A stretch of DNA of 40,883 nucleotides from Bacteroidaceae bacterium (GCA_017642425.1 JAGCPB010000037.1:1-40883), one strand, 5' to 3'; shown: positions 24,379-31,961, counted from the stretch's first letter. The notes: generated by a model not told the origin, from the letters alone. Numbers and translations are program-made.

Positions 24379-25881
24379 TTATCCCTTATCTATACTCTCC
24401 TCCACAAGTTTAAGCAGACCCTTTGAGTCTAGCTGACTGCGCAGGGTCTCGTCATGGAATTCGGTCAGGAACTTGATCAGATAATCCACAATGCTGTCTG
24501 AGAACACGCCGCGTGATGTGTAAATTGCACGGTCTTTGGCAAGTTCCTTGGCTGCCTCAACGCAACAACCGGGAAGCTGCTCAAGAGCCTCCTGAACAGC
24601 AAGGTTCTTCTCATCGTGAATGTTTACGCCAAGTCCCACATAGGTCTTATCGGCTACAGCCAGACCATCGGGCATCTCAAAACCGTGACGGGCGGCGCAG
24701 CATAGAGCAGCCATAAGCAGATAAGTATCAGCAAATCCGTCACTGGCACGCCACTCGAATGTCTGTTTGTCGCTGAAATCCTTATCGGCAGCCTGTTCAA
24801 GCGGATTACACTTGGCTGCCATATCCATACGCTTGAGCCAGCCCAGAGGTACGCGTACCAGGGCACTGCGGTTGGAGAATGACCAGCAGAGTGATGTGGG
24901 AGCCTCCTGATGAGGAACCAGACGCATGAATGAGAGCGGATGCGGGTTTCCGAATGCGGGCAGTGATGTGCCGGCAGCCATGTATCCGGCTATAGCCTTG
25001 CGGCACTCGTCAGTGAGTTCGCCGTTCTTGGTCATTACAGATTTTCCGTTACGTGTAAACTTGCAGTGAACGTGCATTCCTGATCCGGCCTTGCCCACGG
25101 TAATCTTGGGAGCAAAGGTCAGAGTAACGCCGTACTGGTATGCCAACTGGCGCATCACCCACTTTGCAACCACCAACTGATCGGCAGCATCCTCTATATC
25201 GGTGGGTAGGAATTCAATCTCATTCTGTTCATAGATTTTACCATCCTGAGTAAAGTTGCCCACCTCACTGTGACCGTACTTAATCAGACCGCCGCACTGG
25301 GCAATCAGTTTCATTGCCTCGGTGCGCAGATCCTGAAACTTGCAGAACGGTGCGCTCTCGTGATAGCCGCGCTGATCAGGGGTAAGATAAAGATCCTCGG
25401 CCTCAGATATCACATAGTACTCAAGTTCACCCATGGCCTGCATCTTAAGGCCGGTCACTGCAGTAAACTCACTGTGCGCCTTGTGCAATATGTACTGCGG
25501 GCTACTCTCAAACTGGTTACCCTCGCGGTCAAAATATGAGCACAGCAAATCTACTGTAGGAACATCGGCAAAGGGATTTACAAAGGCGGTCTTGTAGCGT
25601 GGGAGCACATACAGATCGCTCTTACCAGCCTCGATGAAGGGGAACAGGCTGGAACCGTCAACGCGCTCGCCAGCCTGCAGAATGCTCTCCAGGTGTGCGG
25701 CGCTGTTTATTACAAAATTAAGGGTCTTGAGTTTTCCGTCCCATCCGCAATAGTGCAGATTGATAAACTGCACTGCATTCTCGCGGCAGTAACGGAGAAT
25801 GTCATCACAAGTAAACTCACTGGCCGGCTTACCAAGTAAGCGTACCAGCAGGTTAGGATTCATTTCAATGTTTTTGTCCAT
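24379..25881 (-). CDS. glnA: Glutamine synthetase, type I-like
   Basis: The 500-residue protein has the GS beta-grasp N-domain (about 15-110, with FINLHYCGWDGKLKTLNFVI) and the catalytic domain. Visible sites are ELEYYVI for the metal strand, YGHSEVGNF followed by NEIEFLPTDIEDAADQL, the nucleotide block APKITVGKAGSGMHVHCKF, and RLVPHQEAPTSLCWSFSNRSALVRVP with the flap glutamate and the substrate arginine. The normal HEVAPGQ-E motif appears as a diverged HSEVGNF...NEIEF. It may supplement GSIII under other nitrogen conditions; a gamma-glutamyl-amine ligase role is possible but not indicated. A TATATTCG box at 25918-25925 (one mismatch) gives a leader of about 30 bases without an Asn/Gln ORF. 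Confidence 0.87.
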   Translation of the reverse strand: MDKNIEMNPNLLVRLLGKPASEFTCDDILRYCRENAVQFINLHYCGWDGKLKTLNFVINSAAHLESILQAGERVDGSSLFPFIEAGKSDLYVLPRYKTAFVNPFADVPTVDLLCSYFDREGNQFESSPQYILHKAHSEFTAVTGLKMQAMGELEYYVISEAEDLYLTPDQRGYHESAPFCKFQDLRTEAMKLIAQCGGLIKYGHSEVGNFTQDGKIYEQNEIEFLPTDIEDAADQLVVAKWVMRQLAYQYGVTLTFAPKITVGKAGSGMHVHCKFTRNGKSVMTKNGELTDECRKAIAGYMAAGTSLPAFGNPHPLSFMRLVPHQEAPTSLCWSFSNRSALVRVPLGWLKRMDMAAKCNPLEQAADKDFSDKQTFEWRASDGFADTYLLMAALCCAARHGFEMPDGLAVADKTYVGLGVNIHDEKNLAVQEALEQLPGCCVEAAKELAKDRAIYTSRGVFSDSIVDYLIKFLTEFHDETLRSQLDSKGLLKLVEESIDKG

Positions 25882-25917
25882 ATATTCGCATTTTGATTCG
25901 TTCGTAATCAGGTAGCG

Positions 25918-25925
25918 CGAATATA
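25918..25925 (-). promoter_or_regulatory. Possible -7 box of the second glutamine synthetase
   Basis: TATATTCG on the minus strand differs from TAnnTTTG at one base. The surrounding TTATATTCGCG(C/G)TAC is also found at 27087-27094 ahead of another minus-strand gene. No -33 box is evident. Confidence 0.4.
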
Positions 25926-25949
25926 AGAATTTTTCATGATATCAGACTC

Positions 25950-26022
25950 CTCTTACTGTCATTATTTATTAGGAGTCAGACAGCTCAATGCTACATCGGA
26001 CAAAAAGGGGACAGTCCTTTTT
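25950..26022. repeat. REP-like palindromes in the glutamine synthetase-mtgA spacer
   Basis: GACTCCT and AGGAGTC flank about 18 bases near 25945-25977. AAAAAGGGGACAGTCCTTTTT at 26002-26022 is a near-palindrome centred on GGAC-A-GTCC. A related AAAAGGGGTCAGACC occurs at 40661-40675. Short GGGGAC/GGGGTC palindromes of this kind are typical of REP elements mobilised by RAYT (Y1) transposases. No transposase is present here. The rest of 25926-26144 holds nothing else recognisable. Confidence 0.5.
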
Positions 26023-26144
26023 ATGAACGATTACAAAGTTTCAATACAGGTATGCAAAAACTTAGCAGAGCAAAAAAAAAAACAATTAACTAGTTATTAG
26101 CAACTCCAGCCCTTATTGCAAGGACACCACACGGATTTAATAAG

Positions 26145-26152
26145 TAATTTTG
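26145..26152 (+). promoter_or_regulatory. -7 box for mtgA
   Basis: TAATTTTG is an exact TAnnTTTG 25 bases before the mtgA ATG. No clear -33 box is visible. Confidence 0.55.
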
Positions 26153-26177
26153 CACCCGTTTAGGATCCATCCCTGCA

Positions 26178-26846
26178 ATGAAGAAGAAGCGCAAGTGGAC
26201 ATATAAGCTGTTTGTAAAGCTCCCCCTACTCTTTATAGCGTTGAGCTTTGCGTTGGTGCTGTTGCTGCGCTACGTTCCCGTATATTACACTCCGCTTATG
26301 CTCAAACGCAGCATCGAGAACCGGAATGTGGAGTCATTCAAGACTAAACACACATGGGTCAGCCTGGATCAGATATCACCTCAACTTGCCAAAGCTGTGG
26401 TTCTAACTGAGGACCAGAAGTTCTACACCCATAAAGGTTTTGATTGGGAAGAGATTAAGAAAATGCGCGACGATCACCTGAACAAAGGCACCAAACTGCG
26501 CGGTTGCAGCACGATATCGCAGCAGACCGCCAAGAACGTATTCTCATTCGGCTCCCGCACTGGCGTCAGAAAGGTTTGGGAGGCATATTGGACCGTCCTG
26601 ATTGAACTGCTCTGGAGTAAAGACCGGATAATGGAAGTCTACCTCAATGTGATTGAGATGGGCCCTGGCATCTACGGAGCCGAAGCCGCTGCACAGCAAT
26701 ACTACAAATGCCACGCCAATAATCTAACCCGCAGGCAGGCCGTATCCATAGCCATATGCCTGCCCAACCCACTAAAGTACAATCCTACCAAACTCACCAC
26801 CTACCAGCGCAATCGTTGCAACCGGCTGTTAGAGCAGATGCAATGA
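26178..26846 (+). CDS. mtgA: Monofunctional peptidoglycan glycosyltransferase
   Basis: The 222-residue GT51 enzyme polymerises lipid II into glycan strands at the inner membrane. One N-terminal membrane helix (about 13-34) anchors it. GT51 motifs appear in order: VVLTEDQKFYTHKGFDWEEI with the catalytic Glu78, GCSTISQQTAKNVF, RKVWEAYWTVLIELLWSKDRIMEVYLN (written here in parts) and GIYGAEAAAQQYY. There is no transpeptidase domain. The usual GGSTISQQ is GCSTISQQ here. The start is placed by the promoter 25 bases upstream and the basic KKKRKW N-terminus. Confidence 0.94.
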   Translation: MKKKRKWTYKLFVKLPLLFIALSFALVLLLRYVPVYYTPLMLKRSIENRNVESFKTKHTWVSLDQISPQLAKAVVLTEDQKFYTHKGFDWEEIKKMRDDHLNKGTKLRGCSTISQQTAKNVFSFGSRTGVRKVWEAYWTVLIELLWSKDRIMEVYLNVIEMGPGIYGAEAAAQQYYKCHANNLTRRQAVSIAICLPNPLKYNPTKLTTYQRNRCNRLLEQMQ

Positions 26847-26868
26847 CGCAAAGCAGGCTCATATAGTG

Positions 26869-27060
26869 TTACTCACTCTTGTGGCGACGCAATAAAATGT
26901 GCAGTACCACACTTACCAAACCTACAATAATGCAGATATTGATTATTGGATCAGGATCTGTTGCATATGAGTAACGTGCAGCTGCTGCAATGCCAACAAA
27001 TGAAGCTATAATCAGAAAGAAGCAAATGTTGGACAGGATTCTGTTTGTCTTTGGTGTCAT
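26869..27060 (-). CDS. Small two-helix membrane protein
   Basis: From ATG 27060 the 63-residue protein has two hydrophobic segments (about 9-26 and 38-57) with a short SYATDPDP loop between them and a basic C-terminus (LLRRHKSE). The longer upstream frame runs into the divergent nuclease gene and is unlikely to be used. TATATTCG at 27087-27094 is a near-consensus -7 box about 27 bases upstream. I recognise no function. Composition and position argue for a real gene, but the evidence is modest. Confidence 0.5.
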   Translation of the reverse strand: MTPKTNRILSNICFFLIIASFVGIAAAARYSYATDPDPIINICIIVGLVSVVLHILLRRHKSE

Positions 27061-27135
27061 AACGGTTTTATATGGAGTTCGTACCGCGAATATAATGGTT
27101 TTTCTCGGAATGTTGCGGGCATCGGAAGTAATTGG

Positions 27136-27143
27136 TACTTTTG
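27136..27143 (+). promoter_or_regulatory. -7 box for the secreted nuclease gene
   Basis: TACTTTTG is an exact TAnnTTTG 23 bases before ATG 27167. It lies inside any longer version of the nuclease frame and so decides for the downstream start. Confidence 0.6.
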
Positions 27144-27166
27144 CGTATTGGATAATAAATAGGACT

Positions 27167-27940
27167 ATGAAACTTTCCGTTAACATATTGATCATTATAC
27201 TCGGTCTGAGCCTTGAGGCTTGCGGGCAGAGCACATTACAGTTGGAGCATCCCCTTGAATGGCCGGCAGTGCCCAATGATGCCCAGGCCTATGTTCATAC
27301 AGGCTATGCCACTTTATACAACCGTCAGACCTTGATTCCGGACTGGGTGGCATATGAGCTTACGGCCGATGAAGTCAACCCTCCAGAGAAACTGCGGGGC
27401 AATGAATCGTTCCGATGGGACCCGGAGACCAGGGGCAAGAATACAGCATATCGTGAAGACTACAAGAACGATGACGGTTGGCAGCGCGGCCACATGGCCC
27501 CCAAGGCCGATATGCGGTGGTCACAGCAGGCATATGAGGAAAGTTTCTATCTAAGCAATATTTGCCCGCAGAACGGCACAATGAACAGCGGAGACTGGGC
27601 TACCACAGAGAGTCTGGCTCGCAGGATGGCCACAAGATACGGCTCAGTATATATAGTGTGCGGACCGATTATAGGCACTAACAGATATGGCACTCTTGGA
27701 GAGCACAAGGTTGTGATACCGGATTCTTTCTTCAAGGCTTTCCTGATTAAGACAAACGGCAAGTATCAGAGCATTGCCATGGTGCTGCCCAACGAGTCCA
27801 CTCATCATCAGCCAGAGGAGTATTGGTGTACGGTAAACGAACTTGAGTCACTGACAGGATTGGATCTGTTCCCGGGGCTAGATGATTCTATAGAGGAAAC
27901 AGTCGAAAATACAATAGACAAGTCTATCTGGAGTAAATAA
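27167..27940 (+). CDS. DNA/RNA non-specific endonuclease, lipoprotein
   Basis: From ATG 27167 the protein has 257 residues and a lipoprotein signal peptide (MKLSVNILIIILGLSLEAC, lipobox LEAC). The beta-beta-alpha-metal nuclease domain follows. GWQRGHMAPKADM holds the catalytic His109, and YLSNICPQNGTMNSGDW supplies the metal-binding Asn. The usual DRGH reads QRGH here, a change at a position that is normally Asp. Members degrade extracellular DNA and RNA, probably for nutrient recovery or defence at the cell surface. The in-frame extension back to 26990 is rejected because the promoter lies inside it. Confidence 0.88.
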   Translation: MKLSVNILIIILGLSLEACGQSTLQLEHPLEWPAVPNDAQAYVHTGYATLYNRQTLIPDWVAYELTADEVNPPEKLRGNESFRWDPETRGKNTAYREDYKNDDGWQRGHMAPKADMRWSQQAYEESFYLSNICPQNGTMNSGDWATTESLARRMATRYGSVYIVCGPIIGTNRYGTLGEHKVVIPDSFFKAFLIKTNGKYQSIAMVLPNESTHHQPEEYWCTVNELESLTGLDLFPGLDDSIEETVENTIDKSIWSK

Positions 27941-27944
27941 TTTT

Positions 27945-27952
27945 TACCTTTG
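27945..27952 (+). promoter_or_regulatory. -7 box for the tyrosine-phosphatase gene
   Basis: TACCTTTG is an exact TAnnTTTG. It overlaps the first possible ATG of that frame (27950), so the real start must lie downstream, at 28013. Confidence 0.6.
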
Positions 27953-28012
27953 TACCAAGACAAGCTAACCGCGCCAGTTAAATTAAAAAGGACTAATTAC
28001 AATAAAAAGGAT

Positions 28013-29224
28013 ATGAAACGTATTACAGAATTGCTTATCAAGAGAATTACATTAGTATCACTGTTGCTTACAGCATATTTGAATGTTTCCGCACAGTATT
28101 ACATGAACATACAGAAAACTGACGGGACCAATGTTGAGTATAGAATTGCTGATATTGACAGTGTCTGGTTCTCAATCATTGAGGAATGTGATATTGAGAA
28201 TGAAAAGGCAAGAGAGTTTCTGGACAACACTGATTATTCGGCCGATACCGCCTATACCGTTTCAAACGTGCTGAAATACTGGAAAACCAGCAAGGGTGAC
28301 CGCCCCGCTCCCGTAACCATCTCATGGGAAGGAACAGCATCCAAGCTCATAATGTCCGTATCCCCCGATTTTGCCGTACTGCCCGATGCACAGCGTATGG
28401 CTGCCCCCGCCGAGTTGTCTGTATCCACATCACCCCAGAAGGTATACAATCTCATTCCTGGCATAAAATACTACTATAAGGTGCTTGACGCAAGCTCAAA
28501 TGTAATCAAGAGCGGTTGCATAAGACCTGTAGGTCCGCTGCGTATGATAAAGGACGTGGCCTCTAACGTGCGTGACCTGGGCGGATGGAAGGTTCAGGGC
28601 GGAGGCCATATAGCATACGGCCGTCTTTACCGTGGTGCCAAGATAGACAAAATAACAAGCAGCGGAAAGGAAATCTTTCTGCATGACCTGAACATATCAT
28701 TGGATATGGATCTGCGTGGCATTAAAGACAGTGAATCCGATATAAAACAGATAGTCAGTGATGCCGATTATCTCATATTCCCGGTTGAGAAGAATCTTGG
28801 ACGTGGCACCGGCAATACGCAGGAACTGTATCAGAAAGCCATCCGCACCATAATACAGTATCTGTCAGAAGGCAAGAATGTATATTTCCATTGCGCCGGC
28901 GGAGCAGACCGTACAGCTACCTTGGCATTCCTTATCGAGGCTCTAGTGGGCGTATCGGAAAGCGATATGTCAAAAGACTATGAGCTGACCACATTTGACA
29001 GTTCAAACAAACGTGCACGTAATTTCGGCGTTACTGACACATCCGATGACTCACATATCATATACGAAACCATAACCCACCTGCGCAAATTCGGATTCCC
29101 GGAGATATCGAGTATCAATGAATTGACGCTAAGATGGGCTATGACACGTCATTCTGACAGTGTGGATCCTCTTACAATGGATGAAATCAATCTCCTAAGG
29201 AGCTTGCTGATTGTAAAGGAGTAA
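28013..29224 (+). CDS. Secreted tyrosine-phosphatase-like protein (Y_phosphatase3)
   Basis: From ATG 28013 the protein has 403 residues. The N-terminus is a signal peptide ending in YLNVSAQ, followed by YYMNIQKTDGTNVEYRIADI, a short beta module common in Bacteroidales exported proteins. A fibronectin-III-like segment (about 70-150) precedes the phosphatase domain. That domain has NVRDLGGW near 185 and the P-loop HCAGGADRTAT at 293-303, with Cys294 as nucleophile and Arg300 binding phosphate. It belongs to the Y_phosphatase3 group of dual-specificity or lipid phosphatases. The substrate is unknown. It ends 3 bases before the convergent outer-membrane protein. Confidence 0.85.
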   Translation: MKRITELLIKRITLVSLLLTAYLNVSAQYYMNIQKTDGTNVEYRIADIDSVWFSIIEECDIENEKAREFLDNTDYSADTAYTVSNVLKYWKTSKGDRPAPVTISWEGTASKLIMSVSPDFAVLPDAQRMAAPAELSVSTSPQKVYNLIPGIKYYYKVLDASSNVIKSGCIRPVGPLRMIKDVASNVRDLGGWKVQGGGHIAYGRLYRGAKIDKITSSGKEIFLHDLNISLDMDLRGIKDSESDIKQIVSDADYLIFPVEKNLGRGTGNTQELYQKAIRTIIQYLSEGKNVYFHCAGGADRTATLAFLIEALVGVSESDMSKDYELTTFDSSNKRARNFGVTDTSDDSHIIYETITHLRKFGFPEISSINELTLRWAMTRHSDSVDPLTMDEINLLRSLLIVKE

Positions 29225-29227
29225 CAC

Positions 29228-29920
29228 TCAGAATGAGATTCCGAATACAAAGAAAGCCGATTCAGAGCAGGGATTAAGGGTAAGACCGGCCGATATCGGT
29301 AGGCTGAAACGGTCCGTTATCTCAAGCGCTTTGGTAGCGGTAAGGGATATGTTTGTCACTGCAAAGCCGTCAGTCCCATACAGCGGGCTCTCGGTCGGAA
29401 CGAATCCTATGCACGCAGTCCAGTCCGCACCACCGACGCTGAACGGAGCTGCCACCTCACAGTATGAACTGAACGCCCGGTCACCGTCGTCTTTGTAATC
29501 ATTGCCGGCAAAGTTTGTATTCCACGTAATTGAAGCAAATCCCAGGTCGTAGCCTAAGAATGCCTCGAACACATGGTTCGTAGCCCCTTCTTCGTACTTG
29601 AAATAGCGGCCGTAAGGTTCCGGACCAACATTGAACCAGTAATCAGTGACACCTACGCTCAGGCCTGCAATGCCATAACTGAGAGTAATGTCAAACTCTT
29701 TTGTGTCGGCTGCACTGACTATGCCGGTGCTTCCCCAGAGTGACAGGTCAAATCCCGCCGCGCTCACGCCAAGTGAGGGTTGTATTGCAGCTTCGCCCAG
29801 ATCACATCCACGCCAGATATAGCGGCTTACCACATCGGCCCCAACTGTTGTTTCAACTTCGGCACTTACATTTGCCACGATTGTAAATATCATTATTGCT
29901 ATTGAGAAATACTTTTTCAT
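29228..29920 (-). CDS. Outer-membrane beta-barrel protein (TorF/Gcw_chp-like)
   Basis: The 230-residue protein has a signal peptide (MKKYFSIAIMIFTIVANVSA) and alternating hydrophobic strands ending in the aromatic VFGISF expected of an outer-membrane barrel. VSRYIWRGCDLGEAAIQPSL right after the signal matches the opening strand of the TorF/Gcw_chp putative porins. It lies downstream of amtB in the same direction, 178 bases away across a structured RNA segment, so it may help ammonium or small nitrogen compounds cross the outer membrane. That role is inferred from position only. Confidence 0.72.
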   Translation of the reverse strand: MKKYFSIAIMIFTIVANVSAEVETTVGADVVSRYIWRGCDLGEAAIQPSLGVSAAGFDLSLWGSTGIVSAADTKEFDITLSYGIAGLSVGVTDYWFNVGPEPYGRYFKYEEGATNHVFEAFLGYDLGFASITWNTNFAGNDYKDDGDRAFSSYCEVAAPFSVGGADWTACIGFVPTESPLYGTDGFAVTNISLTATKALEITDRFSLPISAGLTLNPCSESAFFVFGISF

Positions 29921-29958
29921 AGTTATGTGTTGTTTTTTGGTTATTTGTTAATTGAAAA

Positions 29959-30092
29959 TAATTGAAAGCCGGATATTCAGGAACGGGAATCCGTTCTCTC
30001 GAATCTTTATATGGACATAGTAAAGATTTAATAAATACGAATCAAATACAGATCGAACAAACGCCCGTTGCTCAAGACCCGGCTTTCAATTA
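29959..30092 (-). repeat. Long-range 14-bp inverted repeat between amtB and the outer-membrane protein gene
   Basis: TAATTGAAAGCCGG (29959-29972) and its exact reverse complement CCGGCTTTCAATTA (30079-30092) bracket 106 bases. An inner GAACGG/CCGTTC hairpin with a 4-base loop lies near the outer-membrane-gene end. On the minus strand the outer stem begins a few bases after the amtB stop and closes just before a TTTTC run. This could be a terminator with a large structured loop or a regulatory RNA. No exact TAnnTTTG box is seen for the downstream gene. Confidence 0.6.
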
Positions 30093-30098
30093 AGGGAA

Positions 30099-31325
30099 TC
30101 AGATATTGTATGCAGTCTCTCCGTGCTCGTAGATATCCAGTCCCTCCTCCTCTACTCTAGGCTCAACGCGGATTCCGTGAACCTTCTTGAGTATTACAAA
30201 GGTGAGCAGACCCAATCCGAACGACCAGCTGATTGTAGCCAGTGAACCAAGAGCCTCAACGCCCAGGAAATGCCAGCCGCCACCGTAGAACAGGCCACCG
30301 TCAACGGCAAACATACCAGTCATGAGGGTACCCAGGATACCGCATGTTCCGTGAACCGATACAGCACCAACGGGATCATCAATCTTGCAGACCTTGTCAA
30401 TCAGAGCAACAGAGCCAACCATTGCTATACCGCATACGGCACCGATGATTGCCGCACCACCTATAGATACCAGGTCACAACCGGCTGTGATACCTACAAG
30501 ACCTGCCAGGATGCCGTTGCACACCAGCGAGAGTGAAGGTTTGCCGTAAACCAGCCAGGTAAGGAACAGGACCGATATACCGCCTGTTGCTGCAGCCATG
30601 TTGGTTGTGCACATCACGTGAGAGATTGCAATTGCGTTCTCAGCACCTTCGGCAGCCAGCTGTGAACCGGGGTTGAAACCAAACCAACCGAACCAGAGCA
30701 GAAATACACCCAGAGCACCGAATGTCAGGTTGTGACCGGGAATAGCGCGTGACTCACCTGTCTTTGAATACTTACCTATACGCGGACCCAGTACCATAGC
30801 ACCTGCAAGAGCAATGACACCACCGCAAGAGTGTACAACCGTTGAACCTGCAAAATCATGGAAACCAAGCTCTGACAGCCAGCCGCCACCCCAGGTCCAG
30901 TGACCCTCAATGGGATAGATGATTACTGAAATAATGATTGATATAAGAATGTACATTGAGAACTTGGTTCTCTCAGCCATACCGCCCGATACTATTGTGG
31001 CAGCAGTGGCGCAGAAAACGGTTTGGAAAATCAGCGTACACTCGGCCGGAACGTTGGTATCACCAAAGAACGACCAGTCAAAAAGATGAAGGCTTCCGAT
31101 GAAACCGTTGCCGCTTCCGTGCATCAGGCCGAATCCTATCATCCAGAACAGGAATGAACCGACCATGAAATCCACAAAGTTCTTCATAAGTATGTTGGCA
31201 GTGTTCTTGGATCGGGTAAAACCTGCCTCTACCAACGCAAAACCCGGTTGCATAAAGAACACAAGCATTGCTGCTATCAGTACCCATACGGTATCAAGTC
31301 CGCTAATTGTTGTAATGTCTTCCAT
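30099..31325 (-). CDS. amtB: Ammonium transporter
   Basis: The 408-residue Amt/Rh channel has about eleven membrane helices. The twin histidines are present in DFAGSTVVHSCGG and DPVGAVSVHGTCG, the Phe gate in FQTVFCATAATIVSG, and the recruitment-site Trp in HWTWGGGWL. It moves ammonium across the inner membrane and is inhibited by GlnK when nitrogen is plentiful. It follows glnK after 27 bases, the standard glnK-amtB arrangement, and lies downstream of the Asn/Gln attenuator. Confidence 0.96.
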   Translation of the reverse strand: MEDITTISGLDTVWVLIAAMLVFFMQPGFALVEAGFTRSKNTANILMKNFVDFMVGSFLFWMIGFGLMHGSGNGFIGSLHLFDWSFFGDTNVPAECTLIFQTVFCATAATIVSGGMAERTKFSMYILISIIISVIIYPIEGHWTWGGGWLSELGFHDFAGSTVVHSCGGVIALAGAMVLGPRIGKYSKTGESRAIPGHNLTFGALGVFLLWFGWFGFNPGSQLAAEGAENAIAISHVMCTTNMAAATGGISVLFLTWLVYGKPSLSLVCNGILAGLVGITAGCDLVSIGGAAIIGAVCGIAMVGSVALIDKVCKIDDPVGAVSVHGTCGILGTLMTGMFAVDGGLFYGGGWHFLGVEALGSLATISWSFGLGLLTFVILKKVHGIRVEPRVEEEGLDIYEHGETAYNI

Positions 31326-31352
31326 AACTTAATGATTTAATTGTTTCTACAC

Positions 31353-31700
31353 TTACTTCTTGTCTCTCAGTACGGTATCTCCGTGTTCTCCGGTACGGAT
31401 TGACCATGTGTCATCCACGGGACTCACGAATATTCGGCCGTCACCCACCTGACCGGTTCGGGCTGCACCCATAATGGCATCAATGGCGGGCTGTACAAAC
31501 TGGTCGCGGCAGATGATGGTTATCTCGATGCGTGAGATAATATCAGTACTGTACATTACGCCACGATAAATTCGGTCCTGACGGTCCTGTCCGATGGCAT
31601 GTACCTCTGCGTAAGAGAACCAGTTGATGTCGGCCTCAAAAAGTGCCTCCTTCACATCCTCAAACCGGGTTTTCCGGATGATTGCTTCAATTTTTTTCAT
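31353..31700 (-). CDS. glnK: PII-family nitrogen regulatory protein
   Basis: The 115-residue protein has the PII trimer fold signatures MKKIEAIIRK at the start and AARTGQVGDGRIFVSPVDDTWSIRTGEHGD near the end. The T-loop is IGQDRQDRIYRGVMYSTDII, one residue shorter than in E. coli GlnB. Tyr50 corresponds to the uridylylated Tyr51, but its context is YRGVMY and not YRGAEY, and the lysines equivalent to Lys58 and Lys90 are Arg. It probably controls AmtB according to 2-oxoglutarate and nucleotide levels; whether it is uridylylated is open. Confidence 0.93.
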   Translation of the reverse strand: MKKIEAIIRKTRFEDVKEALFEADINWFSYAEVHAIGQDRQDRIYRGVMYSTDIISRIEITIICRDQFVQPAIDAIMGAARTGQVGDGRIFVSPVDDTWSIRTGEHGDTVLRDKK

Positions 31701-31742
31701 AGTGTTTTGTTATTAAAGGTTTATTGAAAATGGTTATGCAAC

Positions 31743-31776
31743 AAAAAAAAGACTGATCAAATAATGACCAGTCTTT
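31743..31776 (-). terminator. Attenuator terminator in the glnK-amtB leader
   Basis: AAAGACTGGTCA (31765-31776) pairs with TGATCAGTCTTT (31748-31759) through 12 bp with one G-U and a 5-base loop, running into eight U residues (31743-31750). It stands between the leader ORF and glnK, 43 bases before the ATG. It is nearly identical to the asnB terminator although the loops differ. Confidence 0.9.
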
Positions 31777-31837
31777 ATATTGAATTCTCTATTTATCTAC
31801 GATGCTTAGCTTACCTGCTGGTCAAAAGGTATAACCA
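31748..31837 (-). promoter_or_regulatory. Mutually exclusive pairing segments of the glnK attenuator
   Basis: Segment 1 (TGGTT, 31833-31837) can pair with GACCA around a 9-base loop. Segment 2 (TGACCAG, 31818-31824) is exactly complementary to CTGGTCA (31765-31771), the inner half of the terminator 5' arm. Compared with the asnB leader, segment 2 differs by A versus G, yet it pairs with both partners in each leader. The loop length of 9 is the same. Energies were not computed. Confidence 0.7.
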
Positions 31838-31922
31838 TCGGAACCTGATTATTCTGGTTCTGATTCTGCTGCTGATTATTATTCAGCTGAACAGTGGTTA
31901 TATTGTTAAGACCGATAAACAT
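31806..31922 (-). CDS. Asn/Gln-rich leader peptide of glnK-amtB (38 residues)
   Basis: ATG 31922 opens MFIGLNNITTVQL, then residues 14-26 are NNNQQQNQNQNNQ, thirteen consecutive Asn/Gln codons, then VPMVIPFDQQVS and TAA at 31806-31808. All Gln codons are CAG. The ORF has a -7 box 32 bases upstream and an intrinsic terminator 30 bases downstream. It shares plan and part of its sequence with the leader at 18766-18873, while the N-termini differ. That is expected if only the run and the pairing segments matter. Confidence 0.88.
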   Translation of the reverse strand: MFIGLNNITTVQLNNNQQQNQNQNNQVPMVIPFDQQVS

Positions 31923-31953
31923 AAAATCTGTCTGTTGTTTCTGATTTCTGCGG

Positions 31954-31961
31954 CAAAGATA
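31954..31961 (-). promoter_or_regulatory. -7 box of the glnK-amtB leader
   Basis: TATCTTTG is an exact TAnnTTTG on the minus strand, in the context GTGCTTATCTTTGC shared with the asnB leader promoter. The best TTTG upstream (31986-31989) is 24 bases away, longer than usual, so the -33 contact may be weak or activator-assisted. The rest of 31962-32102 shows no other element. Confidence 0.65.

Noticed and set aside
26990-27166. 59-residue N-terminal extension of the secreted nuclease
   Set aside because: It would place the -7 box inside the coding region and hide the lipoprotein signal peptide; start 27167 explains both.
27061-27276. Long upstream part of the minus-strand small membrane protein frame
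   Set aside because: It overlaps the nuclease signal sequence and promoter, and lacks similarity or membrane features; only the last 63 codons look genuine.
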